25,280 nucleotides of DNA from Hypsibius dujardini (lineage: Eukaryota; Tardigrada; Eutardigrada; Parachela; Hypsibiidae), in the NCBI GenBank assembly GCA_001579985.1, contig LRSR01011287.1, forward strand, positions 1-25,280, written 5' to 3'. How positions within the stretch are numbered: position 1 is the first letter of the stretch; the number at the start of each line of letters is the position of its first letter. The notes below the pieces were generated by a model that worked only from the letters and a program-made list of their open reading frames with translations, had not been told where the DNA came from and ran no database searches. Of the stretch, positions 10,315 through 20,514 are shown in pieces. The translations under genes were made by a program, and so were the position numbers.

Positions 10315-12025
10315 GTAATGTAAGTAAAGTCCCGATGAAGAGAGCACTACAATCAGTTTGCAGACCTGGTCCGTTTATTTCATCCTTCTTTCGTTTCTTT
10401 TTGTGGAGCTTTTTCATGGCGTTGATATCCATAAGACGGTACTTTTCCGGTAGCTACAACAGAGAACCAAAAACGATAAGATCAAGCGAGGCCGTGGTAT
10501 CGGGGTAAGTGCGAGACATACAGGGCCGGGCTTCAACCGGAAACCGTTCAACAGGTGTGGCGGAAGCGGTTCAATGTCTTTCCGAACTCGCTGAGGATTC
10601 TCCCAGAGATCGCGTAGGGAGGACTTGTCTTCCGACGCAGGAGTGTCCAAAAAACCGGGCAAGTGGGGAAGGAAAGAACTCAGCTCCTCTTTCGGTCGTT
10701 TCGCGAGAGCCATCTTTTGGTAGGTGCTTTCGAGATCGTAATACTCCAGCAGATTCAGACTTCCTGAAATCTCGCTTTCCTCTGAAAACAAAATCATGAA
10801 CACTCATAAATAAAAACCAGATCGAAGAATTCAATCAATCTGTCGACTGGTGCAACTTACTTCTATACATTTAAAAAATATTAAAAACCAATTATTTTCA
10901 TTTTTATTAGGAAAGTAAACGTAAATCAAATATTTTTATTTTAACTACAGCAGTAAACTTAAAATCAACTTTTTAAATTCTAATTAAAAAGTTAAGCGTA
11001 CGTGTTAGATCACATCGTATTTTATATTTTTTTACTATTATTTCTGTCGTATAAAATTGTTCTTAAGTAGAATATTTTTCTTAACCTACATTATTTTCTG
11101 TTTTAAGAGTGTCAAGTTTAGATTACTAGTCCTAACATTACCAACAAGCAAAACATCTACAATGAACAACAAAGTGTGCAATCAATGAATCGATCAACAA
11201 CCAGACCGATCAAATGACTGACTGCATCGTCAAAGGAATTTAATATTCATTTTAAAGAAAACGAGATATTACTCATATCGAAGCGTAGGAATTAACGGAA
11301 TCAAACAGCTGAAATACGAAACTATTCGTCCGACCAAAAAAACTGCTAAACGCATCTCTGCATCGATGAAAAGAGGGAAGATCATTCTGGATGAGCAACA
11401 AATTTATGTGCTCGCTTTCTCTAATCTCAGCTGGTACTCGACCTTTTAAATATCTTTCCAGTAGAATCTTGGCGTTCGACTTATATATTATAATAACTTA
11501 ATAACAGTAGCTGTAACGGCTCGTGAATCTTGTCGTCCTCCACCGGAGAGTTGCGTGCGAGGCCTTAAAAATACTTTTCTCTTCTTCCCTCAACATTCTA
11601 GGCTTCATCATGAAGTAAAGATTCCCTCAAACTTTCGATCCTACGCCAGACTGCTACGGAACGTAATAGGGAACCTATATTCATAATGCTAGATGAGACA
11701 GTTACAGTGCATGCATTTGTTTTATTAAAATACGAAATCGAAGATCAGAAATTGGAAGTTGCTATTCAATTGTTCAACCAATCAACCCAATCAATCAAGT
11801 CATGTGCAACACAAGCACACAACCCAAGTCAACTCATCAATCAACTGAAGCCGGAAAGCATTTACCGATGGCATCCGCGCGGATCAGGTAAAACGGCCCA
11901 CTCGGCAGCACGGACGGGTTTTTCCCCAGCATGATGGTGGTTTTTAGGGTGCCCGTGGTGTCGGGACGAAAAGAAGCCAACGGACTGGGCATGGCGGTTG
12001 CGTTGATGCCGGACATTTGCGACAT
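9613..12025 (-). CDS. MED19: Mediator complex subunit 19, four exons
   Basis: Exons in transcription order are 11866-12025, 10522-10781, 10366-10453 and 9613-9782, all in consistent phase, giving 225 residues (human about 244). MED19 is a head-module-associated subunit of Mediator, linking transcription factors to RNA polymerase II in the nucleus. The family core is clear. GPFYLIRADAI joins to SGSLNLLEYYDLESTY at the exon 1/2 boundary, followed by ELSSFLPHLPGFLDTP, DKSSLRDL and LLNGFRLKPGP. The conserved LPEKYRLMDIN block opens exon 3, and lysine/arginine-rich tails follow (KKLHKKKRKKDE; EHRSKRKDKKRKR). The start is the first ATG of the conserved frame (MSQMSGINATAM); the frame is open farther upstream, but that part is not family-like. 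A GTACGT site just after KKRKR could be a further donor, so the last ~17 residues are uncertain. Confidence 0.93.
9783..10365 (-). repeat. Repeat-filled MED19 intron 3
   Basis: Nearly the whole intron is imperfect ACAG/GGCAG repeat on plus, therefore CTGT on the MED19 sense strand. The purest tract is 10245-10314. Donor CCAG|GTCTGC, acceptor CCCCCAG|ACATGG. The long ORFs rich in CLSV or TDRQ read through here are repeat artefacts. Confidence 0.85.
10782..11865 (-). other. MED19 intron 1
   Basis: 1084-nt AT-rich intron (donor GTAAAT, acceptor TTTTCAG). It holds clusters of AATCAATC on plus (about 11765-11845 and 11175-11205), which is GATTGATT in the sense direction. The larger cluster begins about 20 nt after the donor. 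No nested gene is supported. Confidence 0.7.
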
Positions 12026-13420
12026 CTTTTCAGAATCCAGTTTACAGCCAAACAAACAGTTAGTCAGGATGCTGCACTGCACCACCCGAATAATACACGC
12101 TCCCGAAAGTAATTTCTGATTTTCTATAACGATATCGGAAGAAAAATATTGGTTAAAAAAGAGGTCCGACCAGGGAAAAGAACGGAAACCTGAAGGAATC
12201 CGGAAAATGAAATGAAAAATGAAAGATCCCCCTTGCACCGCCCCTAAAAGCCCCCCCTCCACTTGTCACTCCAGCAGCAAAGCGCAGGGATTTTGCCTAA
12301 TTATTCACCCATAAAACTGGGTTTATTCACCGCCACTCTGACAGCTTTCTCAAGCTCAACTAAATACACTGTTCTAGGTCTCAAAATTTACAAATTTACA
12401 AAAACCGAGATTCGGAAGGGGGCAGAATTTAGCAGTTTGTGAGACCTCCATGTCAATTCATTCACCACGCAGTCGCACGGAAAATCAAAATTACGGCGTA
12501 GAATTTCAGGGTTTCCCCAAAAGTCTCACTAGGGATGGAACAAAAATCAGTCAGCTTATTAGTTGTTTCATCAACTGAGAATTGGTACACTAAAAAAAAC
12601 TTAAGTTTTATTTTCTGCAGTAATTTAAACTTTCGTTTAGTTTTAATCTGAAAACGCATTTAAATCTTTAGCGACTGAAACATTTTTTTGGGAAACTAAA
12701 AAAACTAAAATTAGTCATATAAACTAACAGTTTTAACTCAATTATAATTTTGTATTTCAGTTCTGTTTAGATTTATTACACTTAATCAAAAGTTTGCCCC
12801 ATCAATTAGTTCACCAATTTCTACGTAACTTCTACCACTTTTCTATTGTTATTTGCTGAACTTTATCCATTGTCCGGTTTAGTAAAAACATGAAAGGACG
12901 ACTTGTTTTTGTGGCATAAATAGCTGACGGGAAAGAGTCAGACGCAACACCTTGAATACTCCGGAACATCGGGAAATGGCAGATTCAGTAAGCGACAGGA
13001 AAAAGTTGAATGGAGGGTCCGAGCGCTGGGCAAAAGGGGTGGGCAGGGGGTTAGTTGAACGCAATCAACTAATCAACCAGTGACTTAAAAATGATTTGAA
13101 GTGACTACAAAACAAGCGGTACAGCTTTGCTGGTTGATTTACTGATTGTGTTTGTCTAACTCCTTGCTCCGCCCCTTTTGCCTATCGCTCGGACCCTCCA
13201 TTCAACTTTTTCCTGTCGCTTACTGTAGATAATCCAGCAAAAGCTCGCCAAAACAATTCATGTACTAACAGTAAAAAACACGCAAAAACACGCAATGAGA
13301 GAACCCAAAAAGTGTCCCGTGCGATTAGATAAAGAGGCCTTTACTGGGAAGCGAAATGTAGACAGCAGCACACGCAGGCATTGAAACATGTCAATCATGT
13401 ACAGAAAAGAGAAGAGTGTT
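12026..13420. other. Intergenic region between AAAS and MED19
   Basis: 1.4 kb between the AAAS stop and the MED19 start, both on minus. It must contain the AAAS 3'UTR and the MED19 promoter. It includes the foldback element 12986-13225. Bases 12540-12780 are AT-rich, with TTAGTTTT/AACTAAAA words resembling those at 2280-2460. No additional gene is supported. Confidence 0.5.
12986..13225. repeat. Foldback element with perfect 40-nt arms
   Basis: Arms 12986-13025 and 13186-13225 are exact inverted copies over 40 nt, starting CAGTAAGCGACAGG and passing through AATGGAGGGTCCGAGCG. Similarity continues inward through GGCAAAAGGGG(C/T)GG. The loop of about 120-160 nt holds TGATTT/AATCAACC words. Both arms carry the motif found dispersed elsewhere in the window, so this is probably two head-to-head copies of that family or a MITE. 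The arm identity suggests a young or converted structure. Confidence 0.85.
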
Positions 13421-15675
13421 TCATTCGGAGAATTTCAGTCGAGACGGAAGTGCCATGCCGACCTAAAATACCATATGAGAACCTTAAACGCAGAACTAGG
13501 TATAGACAAACACGTAGAGTCAGCTATTGAACTTACATCGGACTCGCGGTTGCTGGCGGCATTGGTTGTCTTGACCAAGGGGTGCGGAGTAGAGGGCGTC
13601 TCGTGACTGGATTGTCGGCCGCTTCCCATACCCAACGCTGCAAGCTGTGCCGCCTACCGAAGAAAGAACTTTAGGTTATTTCTGCCATACAGGCAAGTGG
13701 GTGGGCAGACAGGCAGGCATGCAAGCAGATAGACCGGCAAGCAAACAGCCAGCCCAACGGCCAGACGGCCAGCCCAACAGATACCTAAACCAACCATACA
13801 GACAAACAGGCAGGCAGAAAACCTGGCAGAATTACTGACAGATGCATAATCAGCTGGACAAACAAACAAACATACATATAGGTAAACCGCCAGAAACATA
13901 GTAAGTTACTTAGTTAGTCAGCCAGCCAGCCAGACAAACAAATAGACAGATAGACAATGTGTCTGTACTAACCAGTGGTGAAAATGAACTCGAGCCTACT
14001 TTAGTCGGTGGATCCGGCGTTCGATCCACCGACATGTGGTGGTCACTGTATCGCTCACTCGACGGACTTCGAGACGACTCCATCTCCGGGGACGGCGAGA
14101 GACTACGACTCAAGATGTCACCACTCTGACGGTACTCGGGGATGGGCTTATGGGGTTTGCTTTCCACAAAACTTGTTATCCGTGTTGCCGCTGGTGGCAG
14201 TCGCGGCCTGGAAGACCAATTGGCCGACATATTGGCCACATCGGAAGAGAAGCCACTTTCGTAGTGGCTGCCGCCTGCGCTGAAGAGGCGCGTCAGCCAC
14301 TGATAGACTGGACCAGCCAGGCAGGACAGAATGTGGGTAAAGAGGCTGCGCTGGGAGTGAGAATGAAAATTCGAAGGAGACGTGAAGGTCTGTTCGGTGG
14401 GTGAGATGTTGGAGCCGGTGTGGAAGCAGACGGGGAAATGACTGATTACTCCACCGCGAGATCCCTAAAAAGGAATTTGGCAAATGAATTCAATAAATGG
14501 CTGACGTCTGGCAAATCAAGGAAAAGGGTAGCAAAGATACAGACGAGCAAGCTGGATGGCAAATGGGCAGACAGATAGAGAGACAGACAGCCAAACCGAT
14601 GGTGTGAAAGACAGATAAACAGAAAGGCAGATAAGCAGACAAATTGACAGATAGACAGACAGCCAGACCGAAGGGGTGAAAGACAAATGAACGAAAGGCA
14701 GATAAACAGACAGACAGATAGACAGACATACGAACAGACAGACAAATAGATAGTTAGACAGACAAAGGACAGAACGACAACAAACAGAAAGACAAAAGAC
14801 AAACAGACGGACAGACATACAGACAAACAAGAGAATAGATAGGCAGACAGACTCAACATACCACGCTTAGGATGCCACCACGTAGGCTCGATTTGAGTGC
14901 AAAATCCGCGAGAATGGGAACGTCATTCTTAGCCAAGACGATCCAGCCGGTGATTCGAATCAGCGTTAGCCCACCTTCCCCGTCCAATTTTGTCCAACAA
15001 AGTAGACAGCGAGTAGCTTTTGTCTGTCGATTTTGAAGAAGAATCACCAATCTTTGGCCGGTCGAATCGAACTTAACTGAACGAATCTCGACGAGGGCGT
15101 TGGAACCACGCGTGAACTCGTCCTCGCCGCCTCCGACAAATTTCCCCACGGGGTTAACGGTATGGAGGGATGGCGGCATTCCAGGTGGGGTGGGAGGAGG
15201 GCGGATGGAAACGGAGAAGAGTTCCGTGCTCTTCTGCTTTGCAAATAGCAGACCGGTGCTGTCGGGGAGCCAGGTCAGGGCCGAGGCCAGCAAGCCCACA
15301 TGAAGGTGGAAGACACTGTCAAAGCCGTCTTCTTTCATAGCCCTGCAAAGATAATAAATTCCATCGGTTCAGCTTCGAATCAGATGTAAGCAATTAACTT
15401 GAACCATTACCCAACAAAACCATTTGAATCGCTGTAACCAATGTAGACGTGGTCCGGGGAAAGAGTGAGCTCCGTGATGCCTTGATAGGAGAGGAACTGT
15501 TCTGTTTCCGGACTGAACAAATCATATTCCTGTAAAGGCATAATAACAAACTTTTCGCAGCACGATACAGTAGAGCAATGGCTGCATGCTCTGTCTGTCG
15601 GCCTGTCTTTCTGTCTGGCTGTTCGTTTGTCTGCCTGTTTGTGTGTCTGCCTTTCTGCCTGCCTGCCTGCCTGCC

Positions 15676-15711
<36 letters not shown>

Positions 15712-17431
15712 CATCTCTTTACCTGTCTGTCTGTCATCTGTCTGCATGTTTGCCTATGGGCTTATGTGTCTGTCTGTCTGCCAGGAAATTGTCTGTCTGT
15801 CACATCCAGTTTTGCGTTCCTTACGCGCAGTTTTCCATGCAGGCTGGAGGCGATAAATCCAAGATTCGAAGTGAAAAGCATATCCGTGAAGACATCTTCA
15901 CCCAGTTGGAGATGTTGAATGGTCATCAACGGCGTCTGCATGCCGTTTACCGTCTTCGGATTCAGATCCCAGACGATGATAGCTTCCGAGCAGCATACTC
16001 CGAGTCGAAAATCACAGAAAGAGCTGTCAACAGGACGCTGTTAAGATTGCGTCAAAATTCACGAATATTACAATATTGTTTTTTAACACTGAACAGCAGG
16101 CTTACTCCCAAACTACTGAGACGGCATTTTTTTGGTATTCATGTTTGAGTGTTCTACTGAAAACCCCGTTTTCCAAGGGGTATGACTTATCACAGGAACA
16201 AATGATCACAGAGCCCAATCCGTCGGCAAAGGCGAGGGTAAGCTGGGATGGATGCCAGGAGAGAGCGCGGACAGCAGACTTGTCCCTGAAATAAACAAGC
16301 ACTATTTGGTTGAGATAATGAATCGCGGTTTGCGAGTTAAATTTTTTTAATTTCGGGAAAAAATAGCGAAAATGAATTTTGTTTCTGCTTTTTAAAATAA
16401 TGCACAAAATTGTGATAGATTAATTTTTCTTAGTATCCTGATTCCCAAGTATAAAATATTGGTAATTACTGTATTTTAACTTTGTTCTTGCTCGATTTTA
16501 TTAACATACTATATTTTTTAAATATAACGCTATTAATTTATTCTCTTGTCTATTAGTATTTGAATTTCATTTGGGCGGCGAAAGAATGTGTTTTCTGTTA
16601 GAAGCAATATCATTATTCATGCTTCGAATGCTAAAAAAAGCACTCACAGTAAAATGCAGAAAATAAAATGAGTTAATGTGTTAATGTGTTCTAATATGCA
16701 AGAGACCAATCAACGCATTGAAGGCAAAATAAACTTACAGTCAATCAAATGCATCAATCAATCGAGACGCTTAAACATCAACTCTCCGATCACGACGCTT
16801 ACAAATATTTTACTCGTTCGTTTCTGTCCTCCGCCGCGCCAGCGGTGCGGAAACTTCCCGGGATAGGGAAACGTCGAATCCACTGATAGAAATGGGTGGT
16901 GTTGTCGGAAACTTGGCGAAATCCTGGGAGATAATCGGACGCCAGACCATTTATTCGTCCTCCAACTCCGCTCACGATTGACCAAACTGCACTGCTCTCA
17001 TGCACGCCAGCAGAAATTGTCACGGCAGGCGTAGGATCACAGCAAGCCAGTTGAATCGAGGCGCGAAAAAAAGCATCCTGAGTGGAATCCAGTTGAACGG
17101 GAAGAAGCATCTACAATCAGTCAATCAATTCAGGATAAAATGCACAAAGAATCAACCAATCAAACCGTTGTGTCAATCAACCAACGGATCTAATGGATTT
17201 TTTACGACGACTGATCAATCAATCCACGCATTCCCGAATCATAAACTGAGTGTTTATAAACTTGCAAGATCTTACCTTTTGGCGCTCAGCGGCCAAATCC
17301 GGATCGTGAATGTGAACTACTTTGGACCTGGTCTTGGACGTGCCTTCGCCGAGGGATGACATGCCAGACGGAGGATAGACAGGAAGCTCCCATGATGGGG
17401 GTCCAGCCGGCTCTTCCCAATAGGACTTCAT
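13421..17431 (-). CDS. AAAS: Aladin, WD-repeat nucleoporin, nine exons
   Basis: Exons in transcription order: 17276-17431, 16803-17110, 16106-16285, 15825-16023, 15411-15529, 14862-15342, 13973-14464, 13537-13653 and 13421-13462. All phases match, giving 697 residues (human about 546). Aladin is a peripheral nuclear-pore WD protein that works with NDC1 at the cytoplasmic face and at spindles. Matches to the family include AVRALSWHPSQLTLAFADG, LKHEYQKNAVSVVWD, CCSEAIIVWDLNP, VEIRSVKFDSTGQRLVILLQ and ILSVGSRGGVISHFPV; the last spans the exon 6/7 splice. The WD region is about residues 150-500. The extra length is a Ser/Pro-rich C-terminal part (about 510-697). Exon 1 (52 residues) and the 13-residue last exon rest only on splice signals and frame. 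The gene is head-to-head with eIF3I. Confidence 0.88.
13690..13960 (-). repeat. CTGC/CTGT-rich AAAS intron 7
   Basis: Imperfect GGCAG/ACAG/CCAG repeats on plus fill this 319-nt intron (13654-13972), so the AAAS sense strand carries CTGC/CTGT/CTGG. Donor CTG|GTTAGT, acceptor TCGGTAG|GCG. Confidence 0.75.
14530..14850 (-). repeat. CTGT-rich AAAS intron 6
   Basis: The 397-nt intron 14465-14861 is almost all imperfect ACAGACAGAT-type repeat on plus, which is CTGT/ATCTGTCTGT in the sense direction. Donor GTG|GTATGT, acceptor TTTTTAG|GGA. Confidence 0.85.
15580..15800 (+). repeat. CTGT/CTGC repeat in AAAS intron 4, antisense orientation
   Basis: The tract reads CTGTCTGT and CTGCCTGC on plus while the host gene is on minus, so the transcript carries ACAG/GCAG. 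This is the one intronic tract that breaks the orientation rule seen elsewhere. Confidence 0.85.
16286..16802 (-). other. AAAS intron 2
   Basis: 517 nt, AT-rich. The part near the donor (about 16705-16765) has AATCAATC words on plus, which is GATTGATT in the sense direction. No nested gene. Confidence 0.7.
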
Positions 17432-17921
17432 GATGCTTGTCTCTCGGTCGCCGCTTGCTTTTTTTCAATTTCCAAGTATGAAAATATTTTACTTTTAAAT
17501 TTCACAACATTTTGAGAGTTCGGCTGAACAGATTTCCCGAATGGCTCTCGAAGGAATAAAAGTGAAACGCGCCTTCAACGTTAGCGTAGGGGTCTGAACA
17601 GAATTACAACTAGGGGAGAGGGAATGACAACTAGGGGAGAGGGATTTGGGCAAAAGAGGCGGAGCCAAGGGGCGGGGTCAAATCTCCACGTTGTTTTTTG
17701 CATTGAACATTTTCTTCCTTCGGCGTCCTATTCTTCTGCTTCGAATATCTCCGTCAGTTTTGTGTTTAGTAATTTACAATTTTTTCGTATCGAAACCGCT
17801 GTCTTTTGTTATCTGGAATTCGGCTGGAATTTCGTCGCTCAAATCATCATGGTTCGGAATATTATCTAGGAAAAGAAGGAACTTTGAAGAACCCGCAAAT
17901 GTAACTTTCTTTTTTCCGCAG
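17432..17921. promoter_or_regulatory. Shared head-to-head interval AAAS / eIF3I
   Basis: AAAS starts at 17431 on minus and the first recognisable eIF3I exon starts at 17922 on plus, so at most 490 bp must hold both promoters. It contains a tandem pair of an ACAACTAGGGGAGAGGGA unit (about 17608-17646) and a copy of the dispersed GGGCAAAAGAGGCGGAGCC motif followed by a GGGGCGGGG box, which resembles a GC-box. No TATA box is evident. The regulatory role is inferred from gene arrangement. Confidence 0.5.
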
Positions 17922-19168
17922 AAACCGCTCCTGCTTCAAGGTCACGATCGTTCCATCACGCAGATCAAATACAATCGCGAGGGTGATCTTCTCTTTTCCG
18001 CCGCCAAAGACAAGTATCCCACTGTGGTAGGCTTGTTTTCTTGGCTTTGGTGTTGATAAGAGAATTCTTCGTGGGCAAAGTTGCTTGATTGCTTGATTGA
18101 GTGGTTATTTTACTGCAATATGTTTTTCTCTTTCTTAGTGGTTCAGTGCAAACGGAGAACGTCTCGGCACATACGGCAACGGAAAGGAAGGCGGCGCCAG
18201 TTATGGCCACAATGGTGTGGTATGGGCCATTGATGTCACTTGTAAGTTCGAAGTGAATAGATCGACACATGACCAAAATGGTTGACTGACCGAGTTAGAG
18301 CCAGAATCGCTTGTGTTACAAGAGTGCTCTAACTGGGTCAGGCAAGCATTCTGTCCGTTGTGTAGCCAGTCGATTGATTGATTGAGCGGACCGCACTTTT
18401 CATTCGCTCCATTGTTCGTCACTCGTTCCTTCTTACTTCCTACATACTATATGGTTGTTATTCCTTGTACTAGGGGATTCATCGAAAGTCATCACCGGAT
18501 CGGGAGACGCCACTTGGAGACTGTGGGATTGCGAGACCGCCAAGACATTGAGCAGTCAAGCCACGTTGACCGGTGTGCGGTCGGCGGCCTTCTCCTACTC
18601 CGGAAACGAGTTCTTCTACGCCACCGATGCACAGGGCAAGAAAGACAGTCTTCTAGTGGTGAAGGATGTCCGTTCGGCTTCGCACATGACCGGTAGGAAT
18701 TCTTAATATTTACCAGTAACTAAATCAGCTTTCTACTTCCAGGCAGTAAATTCCTTACTGCTGTCGTATTTCGTTTAGGGGAAGACTGCATTCTTTCAAT
18801 TCCATCCCTCCAGAACAGGATATCGGCGGCGGCTTGGGGACCTTTTGACGGTTTGTTATTGTATTCGGACTGAATGTTTGACTGGTCTGCACTTATGTTT
18901 TCTGCCTGCCTGCCTGATTGTATGTTTGTCCATTTCAATGGTGTATGTTTGCCTTGTTGCCTCTCTTTCTTCCGATTATCTAACCAGTATGTCGTTCTGT
19001 CTGCCTGGTTGTCCGTCCAATGAGCTGTCTTTTTTATGCCTGTGTGTCTCTTCCTTGAAGAATGTCTGTCTGTTTGTCTGTTCCTTCGATATATGTCTGT
19101 CGTTCTGTCTGCCCGTCCGTCTACATTTCTCTTTTCTTGAATGTCTGTATATCTGTTTTTTTTCTGTA

Positions 19169-19207
<39 letters not shown>

Positions 19208-20445
19208 GTTTTCCTGCATATCTTATCTGTCTGTCTACTCCTCGATGCCTACCTCTCTTTGTCTATGACAACGTCTATGATCTGATTCTTCGGATTAGTG
19301 ATTTTTTGTAGCTTGAAATTGTTGTTTTTTCCATTTCAGAAACCATCATCACGGGCCACAGTAATGGAGATCTCAGCACCGTGGAGATGCGGGTAAGCTG
19401 TTCCTGCGAATTTTGGTCACCTTTCTCTCCCTACTAATTAGGTGCCATTCTTTTAACGGTGCGGTTGATTTTTGTTTGCAGGCGAAAGACTGGGCCGTAA
19501 CTCATGGCGGTGCGCACGCCGGCGTGGTTATGGACATACAAAAGAGCAAGGATGACATTATGTTTGTGGCCGCATCGAAAGACACCACTGCTAAGGTCTG
19601 TGACTAGCTTTCCATAAGATTGTTTTTTTTTAATTTATTTTTCTGACGGGTCTCTTAACAAATTTCCAATATTTGCAGCTGTTTGATTCGGTGACTTTGG
19701 ATTGTCTGAAGACCTACAAGGCCGATCGCCCAGTCAATTCCGCAGCTATATCCCCAATTAAGCAACACGTGAGACATTCTTACTGCTAACTTACCTGTGT
19801 GCCTTTCTGCGTGAGTTGCCTGTCTGCAATTAGCTGTTCCGTCTGCGTGTCTGTTCCGTCTGCGTGTCTGTCTATCTGTCTATCTGTCTGTTTGTTGTGT
19901 TTGTCTATCTGTCTGTTTTGTTTCTTTGGTTTCGTATCTTGTTTGTCAGTATCAAGCCAATTCACGCTATACCCTTCCTTCTCCTTCAGATTCTGCTGGG
20001 TGGAGGACAGGAGGCCATGCAGGTGACCATGACCGATGTGCGGCAAGGCCGCTTCGAGGCGCGCTTCTACCATCTGGTCTTTGAAGAGGAATTTGCCAGA
20101 GTCAAGGGACATTTCGGTCCGGTTAACTCGGTCGCTATGCATCCCGATGGCACCAGGTATGGATTACTGTTCTTGTGATTTGGTTTATTTATTTCAATTT
20201 ATGCTTATTTATAAGCCCATAAGTTCACTTGATTGATTTCTTGAGTTCCTTTATGTTAGTCGTGGATTTTTAATTCATGAATAATGGACTGATTGATTAA
20301 TTGGCTCATGTTTTTACTCCGCTTGGGTATACCGAAATGATTTCTACTTCTTTTCTCCTGCAGCTTTTCAACCGGGGGAGAGGACGGTTACGTACGCGTC
20401 CACACATTCGACCCAGACTACCTTGACTTCGAACTGTCCTACTGA
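17849..20445 (+). CDS. EIF3I: Eukaryotic translation initiation factor 3 subunit I
   Basis: Coding exons: 17922-18026, 18139-18241, 18474-18692, 18779-18850, 19340-19392, 19482-19595, 19679-19768, 19990-20156 and 20364-20445, all in phase. With an initiator Met this makes about 335 residues (human 325). eIF3i is a seven-bladed WD40 subunit of the eIF3 complex that promotes 43S/mRNA assembly in the cytoplasm. Family matches are strong: [76 protein letters not shown] and [12 protein letters not shown]. The Met codon is not in the 17922 exon. The only ATG followed by GT nearby is 17849-17851 (donor GTTCGG, poor), so that start is tentative. About nine extra residues (GNGKEGGAS) precede [10 protein letters not shown]. 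An alternative acceptor 36 nt upstream (exon from 18743) is also in frame. Confidence 0.93.
19160..19208 (+). repeat. (CTGT)n in eIF3I intron before exon 19340
   Basis: A pure CTGT tract within a long CTGT/CTGC-rich region (about 18890-19270) of the 489-nt intron 18851-19339, oriented CTGT on the sense strand. Confidence 0.9.
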
Positions 20446-20514
20446 CCCAGCCATGCCGTCTGTTTGTCTCGATTTTGTCGGGTAGGTCAGATTTTATTTA
20501 AAAAAATTTGTGTA
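20446..20514. other. 69-bp convergent gap between stop codons
   Basis: The eIF3I stop (TGA 20443-20445, plus) and the stop of the minus gene (20515-20517) are separated by only 69 bp. The 3'UTRs must be tiny or overlap. Confidence 0.85.
20493..20498 (-). terminator. Probable polyadenylation signal of the minus gene
   Basis: AATAAA on minus, 17 nt beyond the stop of the gene ending at 20515. Cleavage 10-30 nt later would fall at or inside the 3' end of eIF3I on the other strand. Confidence 0.45.

Noticed and set aside
13995-14040. GTTCGATCC word resembling a tRNA T-loop
   Set aside because: No matching acceptor, D or anticodon arms; it is inside AAAS coding sequence.
14008-14404. Plus-strand ORFs over AAAS exon 7
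   Set aside because: Antisense shadows. The minus frame continues the aladin WD repeat across the splice.
14446-14859. Long minus-strand ORFs made of CLSVCLSV-like peptides
   Set aside because: Translation of CTGT repeats within AAAS intron 6. The same artefact occurs at 9672-10347, 15578-15856, 18845-19285 and 21773-22246.
17646-17921. N-terminal extension of eIF3I from the ATG at 17646
   Set aside because: The frame is open, but the peptide is not family-like and crosses a TTTTTTCCGCAG acceptor placed exactly before codon 2.
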